64,000 nucleotides of DNA, from the NCBI GenBank assembly GCA_033297205.1, contig MU859077.1, forward strand, positions 209,450-273,449. Direction: 5' to 3'. Positions 25,955 to 38,161 of this stretch are shown here, one piece after another (the first letter of the stretch is position 1; the number at the start of each line of letters is the position of its first letter). The notes under the pieces were generated by a model that saw only the letters and a program-made list of their open reading frames with translations, was not told the DNA's origin and searched no databases. The position numbers and the translations under genes are program-made. The DNA comes from Pseudoneurospora amorphoporcata (taxonomy: Eukaryota > Ascomycota > Sordariomycetes > Sordariales > Sordariaceae).

Positions 25955-26968
25955 GGAAACAAACTGGGCGGAAGTGAGGATACGTAACATTGGTTTTTTT
26001 TTCCCACATTAGTACGTCAGGGTGTGGAGGGGCCCCATGAATCCCAGGATGAGGATTGCAGAGATTGCAAATTGTTTGAATGCCACGAGGGTCGGCCCGC
26101 TACGACTTATTCTTTCCGCCTTCTAGTGCACATCGCAACAAACATGATCGACGTGGATGATGGAACTTTATACCCAGTGAGTTTTCTACAGTCAATGACC
26201 GCCAATTGACAAGCCCAGACACTCACATTAGTTAAGATAGAGCATTGTAGCGCAACACAGATTTTTACACGTTCAGAAGAAAAGGACACTATCAACAAGA
26301 TCATTAATGAGTGTAATCATCAATCATTTCGAGAATCTGGCGACTAATATGTACAATCCCCAGAAAGTTTCCCTGCCAGATCCCGAATGTCATGGCTTTC
26401 CAGAAACAAGCCCCTCCCCCCGTTTGAATAACATGGCTTTCCCCTTTAGATATATGCCCTGGGAGTTCGCAAAAACCTTTCCGTCCCCCACTAACGCCGT
26501 GCCAGATAAAAGAAAACAGAAAGAGAGAAGACAAAACCCGCCAAGTGTCCCAAGCCATCAATATGCGAAGGAGATACAAACTCCTCTCAAATCGATAACC
26601 CAAATTACATGACGATAAAACGTCAGAAAGAATACAACAAACCACCGCCGAAACCCGACACCTAAAAAAGGTTTGCATGCAACATGAACCTTTTTAGCTC
26701 GATAGATCAGGTCGCGAGAGGCATCATGAGATCAGATCTCTGAAAAGATCGTGCATGTGCCTGTCGCATGCATGCACACCCTGCCCCTTCCCAGCGGGCC
26801 GCTTTGAGGTTTTTCAAGAGCATTGATGTCATCCTGATTATTTTGAAAAATGACGGGGGGGAAGCGAACAAGGCCCTGATCGTGGGCGCGGGTATGGTGG
26901 TGGTGCAGGGTGGAGTGTACTCAATCAACCAATCCATTTCTCCTCAAACACACACTCGGAGCCAGCTC
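25955..26968. other. Convergent 3' intergenic region
   Basis: Lies between the stop codons of YJU2 (+) and the 86-aa protein gene (-). I see only short chance frames. It probably holds two 3' UTRs. Confidence 0.6.
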
Positions 26969-27229
26969 TCACAATGAATGGCTGTACTCGCTATGCGAGC
27001 GAGTACCCGAGACGCCGTTAGGCAGACTTGGTGTGGCGTTCGATTGGCTCTGGCTGTTGGAGTTATGGCTGTTGGAAGGCGAACCCGAGGACCTGGGCAG
27101 GTTTGTTTGGGAAGCCTCCATCTGGCGCTTGGTATGCTGGTGCATGGAGCGGGAGTAAGAGCCCAAGTCGAAGGGAGGAGGAGGAGACATGGTGATAGAG
27201 TAGGCAGAGTTCTGGGCAGCAGCCGACAT
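26969..27229 (-). CDS. Small disordered conserved-looking protein (86 aa)
   Basis: An 86-aa protein, MSAAAQNSAYSITMSPPPPF through RSHSEYSHSL. I do not recognise a named family. It is Ser/Asn/Gln-rich with no predicted membrane segment or signal peptide. The region YSRSMHQHTKRQMEASQTNL (about residues 25-44) is the least repetitive and most likely functional part. The start is supported by a CACAGAAATGTC context preceded by a CA-rich leader typical of expressed fungal mRNAs. The frame extends upstream without a stop to 27430, but those codons look like leader sequence. A TATATAG box lies about 270 bp upstream on the minus strand, suggesting strong or inducible expression. Confidence 0.65.
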   Translation of the reverse strand: MSAAAQNSAYSITMSPPPPFDLGSYSRSMHQHTKRQMEASQTNLPRSSGSPSNSHNSNSQSQSNATPSLPNGVSGTRSHSEYSHSL

Positions 27230-27497
27230 TTCTGTGTGGTGGTTTTGTTGTGTGTTGTTGTTGTTGGTAGATGAAGTAGTGTGCGTTGGCGTTGGGCAGT
27301 TAAGCTTTTGGTTGCTCGATGTCCTGGATATGTGTTGTGGAAGGCTTGACGCAAAAGGCTTAAACGGTAAGGAGAAAGACGCTAGGAAAGATAATCTAGG
27401 AAATTGTTTGATATTGGTTGCGTTGAGCAAGTTTCAGCTGGATGAAAGATGTCGAGAAGACGGATGAACGGAGGGTCTGGGGAAGGAGGAGGGGAGC

Positions 27498-27504
27498 TAT
27501 ATAA
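27498..27504 (-). promoter_or_regulatory. TATA box of the 86-aa protein gene
   Basis: TATATAG on the minus strand, about 270 bp before the ATG at 27229. The implied 5' UTR of roughly 230-240 nt is CA-rich. Assigned by position and consensus only. Confidence 0.5.
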
Positions 27505-30006
27505 TAGATGGCTTGGCTCGAAAAACCTAATCTAAGGCGACAGCACGCTAGGGCGGGAATGGGTTTGCACTGATGCGCTGATGCGCTGATGCGGCCTACA
27601 CTAAACCCAAGGTAGGGGGGTATCAACTATCCAGAGGGGCAAGGAGCCAGCAGCTGGGGCAACGGTTGGTCAGACACACAAAAAGAAGTGGAAGGGGGTG
27701 GTCAAAAGATGGGATGGAGACCGGGTTTGGCGAGGGTCTGGAAAGAAAGCCGTGCAAGGAAGCAGTGCCAGAGTGCCAGAGTGCCAGAGTGCCAGATTGC
27801 CCAAGTGCAAGGATGGGAGGGGTGAAGAGATTCGTTTTCTCTTCCCCCGCGGTCCCTCTCTTTCCTTGGACGACTCCGTCACCGTGAGGTGATCTGCGTT
27901 CCCCTCTTTTTCACTCTTTGCTCTGTGGGTTTATTTTATTTCGCCCGCGGCTGTCAGATCTCGGGTGGCAGAGAACCTGAAGCCAAGAAGGGGTCAATGG
28001 GAAGGGCGTGCACAGCATACCCACCCGGTGGTGCCGTCAACTCGCACCCCCCCACCTTCCTGCCCAACAGAACGATGACTAAAGAAGAATTCCCGTACCT
28101 CTTCTCTTGTTTCGTCTTCAAGTCCAGCACAATGCGTCTTTTTGGCAATGCTACCCACAACTGCACGGGTTTGTCTGTTTCGATTGGTGATCGACAGTGA
28201 TGAACGCCGTTAACATGGGGGACCGTGGCCTACTATGTACGGGCTGCACGAGATGGCGTAGTAGCTCCGCCTCTGATCCAATGATCCGGGCAATCAATCT
28301 TTACTGGCTTGGAGCCGACACGATATGGCTCCTTCAGGCCGTTGTGAGTCCCCCGTGGTACACTAACTCCAGGCCGTCTCTTCCATAGCCGGGTACCTGT
28401 TGGCTAGACTATGGAGGCTGAGCGAGCGAAGAGTCTCACCAGCTCACCGTCTGTCGCCGGTCAGTCTTGGGCTGCCTCGTTGTCCTCGGCGCGACGGCCT
28501 AGACGGCAAAAGTGAAGAGACGGTAAGATGACCCATAGTAGGTGATGTCAACCGCGCAAGTAGTGTTGCGTAGAGGAGTGGGTCGTGAGATACGGTAGCA
28601 TCTGCTGAAGCCATGAAAGCCATGAGAGCGTATGGGGGAGATTCCGCCTACGGATTCCAATGGTTCTTCTCCTGGAGCAAGTAACCGACGCCCAAAGGGG
28701 CAAGACCCTGCTGATCCAGGTCATTGGAGGTCTTGAGGAGATTGATGATGTTTGTAGATGAAGTCATTCTATTGGCCAGTAGCTCAGGGCAGGAAAGCGC
28801 GAGGAAGATCATTGTGGGTATTTGCACGCCGGTAGTTTCACCAGAGCTCATTCCGTGGAGCATACGTGGAAGTGGAAGGGGAAATGAAGGGGAAATGAAG
28901 GGATTCCGTGTGCGGTACGGTGACGGACTGGCGCAAGGCGGAAGAAGAAGGAAGAAGGGAGCAGCCTGTGACGCGGGAGACCGAGAGAGGCGAGGTGTGT
29001 GCATGCCCGTGAGTTGCAAGTGTGTGCACAGTACCTACCTCTCTACGCTACCAATATCTGGGGCTTACCATCTGATAACCTGACGACAGCAGCATCAGTC
29101 CTTTTGTCGTGACTGCAGACCAGAAACAGCGATCGGCGTATTTCCCGTGCCCGTGTTGAGAAGGGATTCGCGGTTGCCATGATGTCAATGGTTGAACGAC
29201 CAAAGAAGCGGACCCCTCTGCTCCTCGAATGCTGCCTTCCCCCTCTCTAATGCAGGGAGAAAGGGTTCTGGCCATAATAGTCGATGCCTATCGATACACA
29301 GTATCTGGTGTTGACGGTTGGGCGACGCATTGTTAAGGAGAAGCCATTTCGACACAGTATGGCCGCCTTTTTTTCGGTTGTCAGCTCGCATTTACTAACT
29401 CGTGTCCGCGACTCGGAAGCCACAACGGCAAGCTGAAAAGTTGGGCCACCGGCCAATGGCTCTTGGACGGTCTAGACGGGTGTTTCGCTTGAAGGACCGG
29501 GGGGTCGAGGTTTCGAGGAGGAGGCAGTAGGACCAAAAGTTGGCAGGCCGGCATGGCTGGCGCCGGGAAGCCAGGACAGCGACCAGGGAAAACATGGCAT
29601 TTCCGTGTTTACCATTGGAATGAAGCCATTTTGAGTCTGCTGGGGATTGGGCATTTTTACGAATTCCCATTCGGGTCGCCCAAGGTCCCTGCGTGGCCTT
29701 GCTATCGGAGAGTGGTATCACAGGGGGATAGCTGGCACATAGCGCCTACCGAACTTGCACAGGCCTTATCCTAATGACAGCCGAGTCGAAGGTGAAGCCT
29801 CAAAGTGGAGCTAATTGCACATGAGAGAGCAGATCGAGAAACTTCACCGAGTTCTAGGTTGAGACAGCCCGGACAGCACAAAAGCAATACGGGCCAAATG
29901 AAACGAACGAAAGCTCCCGGAAAGTAGGGGTAAGGTACTAGGTAATGACGATGTACTGATGGCTGCCAGTCGCAATTGACCTGAAAACCACCCACTCAGT
30001 ACGGTG

Positions 30007-30025
30007 GAAAAAAAAAAAAAAAAAT

Positions 30026-30056
<31 letters not shown>
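30007..30056. repeat. A-rich tract (A18-TC-A30)
   Basis: Eighteen A residues, a TC interruption and about thirty more A residues. No recognisable retroelement sequence adjoins it. Confidence 0.9.
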
Positions 30057-30058
<2 letters not shown>

Positions 30059-32874
30059 CAAATCAGCATCGTTCTTTCCCTTGTGGACAGCGAACGGTGT
30101 TGGCGAGTCGGGCGAGGCATAAACGACGAGCTTTTGCGAACAGCTGTTGAGGTCAGAAGGCGCCACCCATGCGGCGAGGTAGGATGACATCAGTGTCGTA
30201 AGAGCCAAGACCTGCTAGCGCTGTGTCTGCCCCACAGTACTTGCCGCGCCCCTGTCGACAGCTGGCTGAATTTGCAACTCTTTGCTCCGCCTTTCCCATG
30301 CTTTTGGATTTCCGTCCAAAATTTTGGAGACGGGCCAAAGTCTGCCTGCCGGGCCCTGCCTGCCACTTTCTCTCTTCGGTCTGCTCGATCATTCCATCTC
30401 TTCCGCTCTCGGCTGCTGTTTCCTTTGCGCATGGATTGCAAGTCACGGCTGCTTCCTTTTGTACTCTTGGCCTTGCCGTTCCTGCCTTCCAGGTTCCCAG
30501 CGATGAGGAAAGGAGTGGGTTAGTGAGTGGTCTCGAACGAAGGATTGCCGATTCTGGAGGAGAAGCGAGAAGCACCAGTCCGGCCCTCGGTGCAGGAACC
30601 TTGAACGCTCATTGGCTTGTTTGGCGAACATGGATTGAAGCTTAACCCAACAAAGTGACGCCAGAGCCGACCTCACTTCACGATGTCTCCTTGTGCGACC
30701 AAACGAACGGTAAACAAATCGCCTCCGCGGCCCATTGTCGTCATTGCTTGACGTCTTAACCTCCCACAAACACATGGCCTCTTAGTTCCTTCCTTAACAC
30801 CGAACAAAGGAGCTGCTTTGATGATGATGATGATGATGATCTCCCAATAGTTTCTCTGGTCCCGTCGTCTCCCATGGACCCTCTGCTGTCGAAGGCATTC
30901 TAGAACCTCATCCCGTGCCGTCATCATCAAGGGAGCATGAATGCGTGGGGAGCCGCCAACGGCACCGAACGACAGGGGAAAAAAAGCCCGTCGCGTCACC
31001 CCGTTCTTCTGCCCGTATTGGGAATAATGGACCCCTGAACTCGGGGACCTGGCGCTGCCGGCAAACTGACATTGGTGCGCGGCTCTATCATCGCAGCCTC
31101 CGGGCGCAATGCCCGCCTTTGACGTCAAACGGCCTTTTCTCCGATTCCCCATCTCAGCCCTCTTCTGACGCAGTCCGCTGACGCTGACGCTGACGGGCGG
31201 CTCACGGCGATAAGTCCGGCCTCGCTTGATCGCCACTGCAACAACACTCTATTCTTCAGTTTGCACACCCCCCCACCCTTCTCCCCTCTGGCTCCTACCG
31301 ACTGACGTCGCTGTCCGTAACACGTCCCCTTCGGTTCCGTCTCCCCGTCCCGCCGATGACAGCATCGCAAACGTCCCCAAAGATGAGATGACCTCAAGCT
31401 GTCCTTTGTCGTCAACAACGGCGTCAGCTCTGGCATCATTTGTACGACGTGTTTGTGCCTGTGTCCTTCTCCCCTTGTCGACCGGACAACGTCACTCGTG
31501 AAAGAGGCGGCTATCAGGTAACCTATGATGCTGTCGTCCCTAACGTTGTTAGCTCCTGTTCACTCACGTCTGTGGGACATCGTAGGGTGGCGTCACGCAG
31601 CCGCATTTGGGTTGGCAGGTTGCGACCCCTAAAAAAGAGGGAACGCCACCGCTACGTATGCAGAATCTGGGTAAGGTGAGATGTTATGACATGCTTCTCG
31701 TCATCGACTGAACATCAAAAGGACGTTGACCGCCCTCGACCAGAACACTTTGTCCGAAGCTGAAATGCAGCTGGAATTGGAGCAAAAGATACGGCATGAA
31801 GCTGAGTTCATTTTGCTTAAAGGAGCCTATCTTGTGTCAGTTTCGTGCAAACAGAATCAGCGAAGGGTCATGGATGTCTCTCTTACCACGGTTTGCATTT
31901 CACCAAGATGCGGTCTCAAATCTTTCATGGTTTGGCCCACCTCAGCGCATCACACAAGTGTAACTTTCCACGGCAGCCAAAATCCCTCGAGTGTTTGAGC
32001 AAGTTCCAAAATATCAAAAAGATTAAAGTATCCGAGTACGGATTTTCCATAACGACAGACCGCTGACCTACACCCGGATGTTGTCCTGCAAAGAGAAGGG
32101 CACGAATGCTTAGCGCCATCAAGTCTGGTCTGCGAGCAGACTGCGAATGTCTACACTAGTTTTCCTCTTCCTGATTGGTCTACCAGTCACAGCCTCCGGA
32201 ATCTGATCCGGGAAAGTTGGCATCCGATTGCCACACCGGCAACTGGCAGCTCGAGCTTGTCGGTGGGCCAAGGCCACTCGGAATGGAGCTTGTCATCCCG
32301 GAATGCCCTCCTTCCGACAGCTGCCCCTCAAAAGCACAAATCAGGGGCGCACAGTGCAAAGGGTCATAGGATCCGATCATCAGGGTCCTAGGCACATGTT
32401 GGGGATCCCGAGGTTGTCTTTTTTGAGGGCATTCGTGGGTCTTGGTCAACCACTTGCCCAAAGTGTGCAAGTCACGGCGGCATCAGGCCACCATTTCGGG
32501 GCAAAAACCAAGGCCGCTCTCGCAGAAAATCCTGCACGGTGCAATCACGTCAACCTGTTGTGTCGAGACGCTGAGGGCATTGATAAGCCCTCCTGACTTG
32601 ATGAGATGGAATTAACCCTTGGACCCTCTCATCTGACTCGCTTTGTTCGTAAACATATCTCCTTTTCACTGGGAATGTGTGCGTAAACGTGATGTGCGGT
32701 CTTTATTCCTCCACCATGAGTTTCGTACGATTTTACACGCCTTTAACCGGTAGATCCGTGCTGCCATCAACAGAGTTTTCTTCACCTGTGATCCCGTCGG
32801 TGTTGTTGGGAATGGGACGGCTCGAGTCAAGTGTAGGTCTGTCTGTCTGTCTCATGAGTCGTGACTCGGTGAGT

Positions 32875-34032
32875 CTACTCATCCTCATCTTCTGCATCAG
32901 TGTGGTAGTCAAACGCATTGGGCACCGCAATGGGCGCGTCCACTTCGTCTTTGTCCACTAGCCCAGCCACTCCTCCTTTCTTTTCTTGTTGTTCGGTTTG
33001 TTGAGGCTGCTTTGCTTCTCGTTGCTGTTGCTGTTGCTGCTTTTGCCCTTGCTCGTGCTGCTGATGTTGCTGCTGTGCAACATCAAGATGCAAAGGAGCC
33101 CCCAACCCAACCAACAACTGCGCTCCCGCATCCGACGCCTGTCTCCCCCTCAACAGCGCCGTCATGACCTGCGCCCACTCCCATGGCCTCTCCCTTGACC
33201 CAGGTAAGCTATTAAAGTACTCCCACCCCATCACCCCTCCGAACCTCGGATGCCTTCCCACCAGCAGCGGCAACACGCCCGCCAGCGCCGGCCAGGCGAC
33301 CCAACCCCCGCCGTTCTCCGGGTTCGTGATCAATCCGACCACAATCTTCTCCGGCGCCCATCCTTTGATCACCATCATCTCGTACATGACCGGATTACCA
33401 CAATCCCCCCACCCGCAGTAGAACTGCGTGTTATACCACGCTATCTCCTGCCCGCGCATCACCTCCAAAGCCTCGTAGTCGAAGCCCGACAAGTTGTGTT
33501 GCGGGTTCAGCATCGCGGCCGCTACGGGCGCGAGGGTGATGAGGAAATCCGGCCCGAAGTCCTTGCGGAGGCGGTCGATGAGGTGGATTACCCCCGAAAG
33601 GGACATTTCTTCTTCGACATCCAGGTCGAGGCCGTCTAGTCCCCGCTCCTGAATCAGGCGTCTAAGAGGCTGGTAGTACCGCTCGAAACGGGCCATGCCT
33701 TGGACATCAGAATCTGGATCGGAGACGTCGAGGCGTTCGAAGCTGCCCTTGGCTGCGCCGCCGAGCATGCCGAGGACTTTGATGCCTGAGGCTTGGAGGA
33801 TGCGGAGTTCGGCCCATAGGGTTGTGAAGCGCGAGTGTGAGGGCGGGTGGTCGTTTAGCGTGATGCCCTGGGGGTCGGAGTTGATGTGGATGGCGGCGAG
33901 GATCAGGTGGGTGAGGTGGATGCCGGGTTTTTGGAGGAAAGGGAGGACGGAGATGGGGTCGCCCGAGGGGGTGTGGTGCGTTTGGTAGTAGGTTATGAGG
34001 CGAGGAACGTGTTGGTGGGGGAGGGGGGGCAT
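32875..34032 (-). CDS. GH18 glycoside hydrolase, probable cytosolic endo-beta-N-acetylglucosaminidase
   Basis: Predicted 385-aa enzyme, one exon. The GH18 active-site motif DXXDXDXE is intact at residues 133-140 (DGLDLDVE), with Glu140 as the catalytic acid; VLGMLGGAAKGSF (86-98) is the SxGG-equivalent strand and GVMGWEYFNSLPG the C-terminal barrel strand. There is no signal peptide (N terminus MPPLPHQHVPRLITYY), so a cytosolic place is expected. This fits the fungal ENGase-type GH18 group that cleaves the chitobiose core of N-glycans on misfolded proteins; from memory, Neurospora gh18-10 belongs to it, but I cannot confirm identity. After residue 300 is a Gln/His/Lys-rich tail (AQQQHQQHEQGQKQQQQQQ) ending in an acidic DAEDEDE, which is not part of the barrel. 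Substrate is inferred from family alone. Confidence 0.85.
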   Translation of the reverse strand: MPPLPHQHVPRLITYYQTHHTPSGDPISVLPFLQKPGIHLTHLILAAIHINSDPQGITLNDHPPSHSRFTTLWAELRILQASGIKVLGMLGGAAKGSFERLDVSDPDSDVQGMARFERYYQPLRRLIQERGLDGLDLDVEEEMSLSGVIHLIDRLRKDFGPDFLITLAPVAAAMLNPQHNLSGFDYEALEVMRGQEIAWYNTQFYCGWGDCGNPVMYEMMVIKGWAPEKIVVGLITNPENGGGWVAWPALAGVLPLLVGRHPRFGGVMGWEYFNSLPGSRERPWEWAQVMTALLRGRQASDAGAQLLVGLGAPLHLDVAQQQHQQHEQGQKQQQQQQREAKQPQQTEQQEKKGGVAGLVDKDEVDAPIAVPNAFDYHTDAEDEDE

Positions 34033-34730
34033 TGCTGTTGTTTGTTTTTTGGTGACGATGTTTCGGGGGGCTGGTGATGAATCGGGTTGGTGTTGAAGTG
34101 AAGTCGACTGGCCGTCGTCGATCTAGCAGATGGTTAAGCAATGAAAGAGCAAAGGGAATTCCGTATGAAAAATACCCCAAAATCAGAGTTCAACGACTCG
34201 GACCTTGTGGGAAAAATATGTCGCAGTTGAACTTTGAGCAAAGGTTGTTCATGGCAAGTGAGGCTGTATCAGGTCGGCCTACATCGGCAGTGTAAGCCCA
34301 ACAGCGAACTGTCCAAATTCCAGCTGGTGGCGGTTGCCTTGGACGCACCCTGGCAGCTGCCTGACCTTGTAAGCCACCAACCAGAGAACAGTACGGCTTC
34401 TTGACTCCGCTTCACCTTGTCACCTCTTGCCAATTTGATCTCGTAGCTTCTCACCTTACAATCACTCATTCTTCAATTGTCTCAATCAAACTGTTGTCAA
34501 ACGAAAATCACCAGTTATTCTTTGTGTTGTTTGTGTCTCGATATGTACAAGAAAAACGCGCCGAGCTTTGCTTCAGCGGAAAAGCAAACGCCGGGTATGA
34601 TTGAAAGAAACATGCCACATCCATCCAACAGATATCCGAAACAATGACAGAACCGCCCACAAATTATACCAACAACGCCTTCGAAACCCCATGACTTCTC
34701 ACCCTATTATCATTATTTCATCGCAAAGAC
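34033..34730. other. Intergenic region between GH18 gene and membrane-protein gene
   Basis: About 700 bp between the GH18 start and the stop of the next minus-strand gene upstream. It must hold the GH18 promoter and the other gene's 3' UTR. No gene seen. Confidence 0.6.
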
Positions 34731-37700
34731 CTATGCGCGCACCGAGCTTGGACTTGCCCCCGACGGCCTACCAGGGAAATTAATCAAGAAGCCGTCCCGA
34801 TCATAAAGCCCGAGACTCTCATTACTCTGCCTCCGCCGCTTACCCTTCGGCGTCACGTACACCGTGCCCGTCTGAGCCTGCTTCGACCTCGGCGACGGCG
34901 ATGGCGGGGGCGAATTCACCGTCAGCCCAATACTGATAGGAGACGAATTGGGCAACGCAAATCTGACCGGAAGCTTCCTCTTCCTCTCCTCGTATTCGCC
35001 CTCTTCCTTCTTCCTGCCCGCCAAAAAGCCACTACTGCCCTGCTTTTGGGCAGGACCATTAACATTACCAGCTCCTTGGCCTTCATTTTTGTTCTTGTCA
35101 TCATCGTCATCGTCGTCGTCGAACTGAAACCGGCTCTTCAAAATGTCGACGTTAATCGGGCTGGGACTCCCCAATACGCGACTACTGCCGTAACCACCTA
35201 GGCTTCGGCGATGTCCATGGGCCGGAGTCAACGTTATCCTCTACGGCGACCCAGATCGGGATATCGACACGACTCTTCCTATCCCTGAGCCCGAGCCCGA
35301 ACCCGAACCCGAACCGATCCGCGAGTGGTGCGCGTTCACTTGCCCTGATGTGATCGGGCGCACCCCACTACCGCTTCCGTTTCCGTTTCCGCCCGCTCTC
35401 TTCAAAACTTTCGGTGTCGACGGCGTCGATGGTACAGCTCCAGCCCCGCCGCTCAGTGCAAACAGATAATTCCTGCTCCCGCTTCGCCGATGGCCATAAC
35501 TATGGTGACTATCCCGCCTCGGATTGGGGTTGAACCCGCCACCTCTAAGCGCCCATTGTGACGGGCTGGCAGTTGCCACTTTGCTATTCCTCCTGCTCAG
35601 ATTGCCATTGCCGCCTCCGTTAACAACGTCGGTGTTGATGCTGCTTACGCTGGATGCCGTGCTGAGCACGCTGTTGGCGAAGGGGGCTGGTAGATGTTGC
35701 CGTCGTCTGTTCCAGTGTGTGCATTTATGAAGGGCCAGCGACGCTCGCGCTCGGGAGTTTGAGCTACCCCCGACCTGACTGGTGATTTGCTCTCTGCCAC
35801 CACTGTCTTGGCATCGACATATCTGTGTTGTGTTGGCGGTGGGAGTACTATTGAGTTCAACAGCGTGTTGTTATAGGTGGTGCTCTTGTTGGGTGGTGAG
35901 CGGAGCCCTCTGGGAGTTTCCCTTGATATCATGGAGCCCGAAGACGATGTCGGACTTGCGGAGTCTGTCGACGTCTGAAGAGAAGTTGGGCTGACTGGTA
36001 CCTGGAAGGGATCGGCCATTGCAGTATGCCATGTGCCACAGCTGGCTTGGGCAATCACGCAGTTCTTCCCGGAAGGCACTCCTGGACACGGCAGTAGCCT
36101 AGTGGGCATCGATGGCATGGGGCCGATTGGTTCTTGTGCTATGATGGACTTTCGCACAAACGATCTCCTGTTGTTCTCAGCCTCGCCTTGAGATTTTGTC
36201 GAAAGAGGTCTTGGTACAGGACACCCGTAGCTCGTGAAGGGCCGGGTAGAGGATCCAGAGGGTAGAGAAGGTGCAGATGCAGCAACAGCGGACAGGGGAG
36301 CGGGCAAGGTGAATCGCTCGTTGTTGAGCGTGGAAGTCTGTAGGGTGACCGCGGGTCTTCCCGTTCCTGCCACCATAGCAGCACGGTCAGGGGATGGCGT
36401 CTTAGTCCCTGCCGATACTCTTGCTCCCCCTTCAGATGCTTCGTCCTCGCTGTGAATAGTGGAAAGAGATGCTGCCGAGGTCATAGAGCTGCGGTTCGAC
36501 GGCATATCCACAGTCAAGAGGAGCATCTCGATATCTGTCTCGGCAACGCTCGAAGTCCCGGCTATGCTCGAGACCCGGCTTGGGCTCGTCAGTCCTGACG
36601 GCATCTCCGAGTAGGCAGGCTCGGCCAGGAGACTATCCGGCTCCGAGGACAATGATTCCCGTGAGTCGGGCCGCTGCTCCTGCTCCGCTGGTTTGGGAAC
36701 GAGCATTAGCGGTGCCACGAGACCACTGCTTGATGGACTGATAACGGGGAGTTCATGTTCCGCTCGAGTCCTTCGAGTTTCCTTGAGAGACTCGCTCCGC
36801 CGAAGACCAGGGTCGCGGCTTTCCTCGAGTCTCTTGGCCATATGCAGAGACAGACCTCGATGGGGACCAGATGCCGCTGCTATTGTCGCCCGGTTTCGCC
36901 GCGACACTCCGCTGGTACCGCCTTCCAGAAGCCTCCTCTCCGTTGACCTGAGAATATCGGAGAGTGTCGACTCCGTTGATACCTGTCTGTTCTTCGTCGA
37001 GGTTGACTGCGTTCTAGGTATGGGAGTAGGTCTATCAGGGCTAGTAGTAGGGCTTGGGTTCGTGACCCTCAAGATCCTCTGCGGCTCGCTCTTGGTGTGT
37101 CTGTGTTGAACGACGAACCCTCTCCCCGTTCCGGCTTGTCCTCTCACTACCGCGGGCTGAGGAGGCTCGGGTAGCCGTCCCTCCATCGCGCCATAGGCAG
37201 ATCTGATAGCACGTCGGCCGCTATCAGTGGAAGGAATCCCAAGACGACCCGTCATCGTCTCGGTCTCCAACTGCTCTGCTCTCTGGTCGCTCGCCGTGCC
37301 TTGACTCTGATTTTGACTCTCAGCAAGTTCCTGATAATCACCATCCAACCTGGGAACCGTAGGCGTTCTCGTCTTCAGCGGCCACGACTCCCGGATCCAA
37401 TCTCTGCCTTTCCCCTTTCTCCAGTCAAACAACAATGACCTGCGGTTTCTGTTGTTTTCGTTGTCATTGCCATTTCCGCTTTCATCAGTAATGTTGCTCA
37501 ACCCGCTCACTTCCGGCCCATGAAGCGCCTCTTCATCGATACATGCCGAGTTCGCCATCCTCCTTTCACTGGCACTGCTCTTCTTCCTACCCACACCCAG
37601 CAGCTTTGTCTTGTGCAGGCGAAGAAGACTGCCGGAAGAGGTTTTTCTCAACCTGCTGAATGGCAACAGCGACCCTTGCCCTTGCTCTTGCGCTCCGCCC

Positions 37701-38161
37701 ATGCCCATCCACGACATGCCCGGTAGCATAGAAACTGAAAGCACATCTCCTCCTTCTCCGTGCCCTCCATCTCCCAACCCTTCATCATCACCACCAGCCA
37801 TCCTAATTTCTCTCCGCTTTCCCTTGACCTTCGGCAACAAGGATGTAGTACTATTAAACCTCGAAGCCGACGCTGTCGTCCACGCCGCTGATGGAAGCTT
37901 CTGCAACTTCCTCGGGCTCTTTCGCGGGCTGCTACTGCCTTCTTCATTGCTGACCACGCCATTTCTGGCCCGAATTGTCGACGCAATGGTTGTCTCACCA
38001 GTCAGGTCATGACTCTCTTTATGTGCCTCAGCCGCCAATCTTTGACGACGCGATAGCCAGATGCCCAAGAAGGCGAGGGTGGCGGAGACGGTGAAGGTGC
38101 CGACGAGGACGATAGAAATGAGGGCGCCGAAGGGGAGGAGAGCCCCTGCGGCAGCGGCCAT
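34731..38161 (-). CDS. Large Ser-rich single-span membrane protein, 3' reading frame uncertain
   Basis: I do not recognise the family. From the ATG at 38161 (context AATCAAGATGGC) the frame runs 838 codons to a stop at 35645. The N terminus (MAAAAGALLPFGALISIVLV, continuing to a basic SRRQR near residue 34) is one hydrophobic segment, followed by a long, probably disordered Ser/Arg/Pro-rich domain. Coding-like sequence does not stop at 35645. It continues in the next frame (SSVSSINTDVVNGGGNGN and onward) to a TAG at 35241-35243, then in the same frame from 35240 to 34731 (INVDILKSRFQFDDDDDDDD, ending PSSVRA). Two introns could join the parts: 35648-35593 (56 nt, GTAAGC...GAGCAG) and 35244-35185 (60 nt, GTAGAG...GGCAG). 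A one-base loss in the C5 run at 35682-35686 is the alternative for the first break. The full protein would be roughly 1100 aa. Confidence 0.6.

Larger units (their letters stand above)
27230..32874. other. Gene-poor intergenic region (5.6 kb)
   Basis: It contains the promoter of the 86-aa protein gene at its left end, a TATATAG box near 27498-27504, short tandem repeats (CTGATGCG about 27572-27595; AGTGCCAG about 27774-27802) and a long A tract at 30007-30056. A coding-like segment at 31720-31845 is described as a finding. No complete gene can be supported. The 3' UTR of the GH18 gene lies at its right end. Confidence 0.55.

Noticed and set aside
30673..31236. Open frame of 187 codons on the - strand
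   Set aside because: Contains a poly-Ile run from an ATG/ATC microsatellite and Arg-rich random-looking sequence; no domain.
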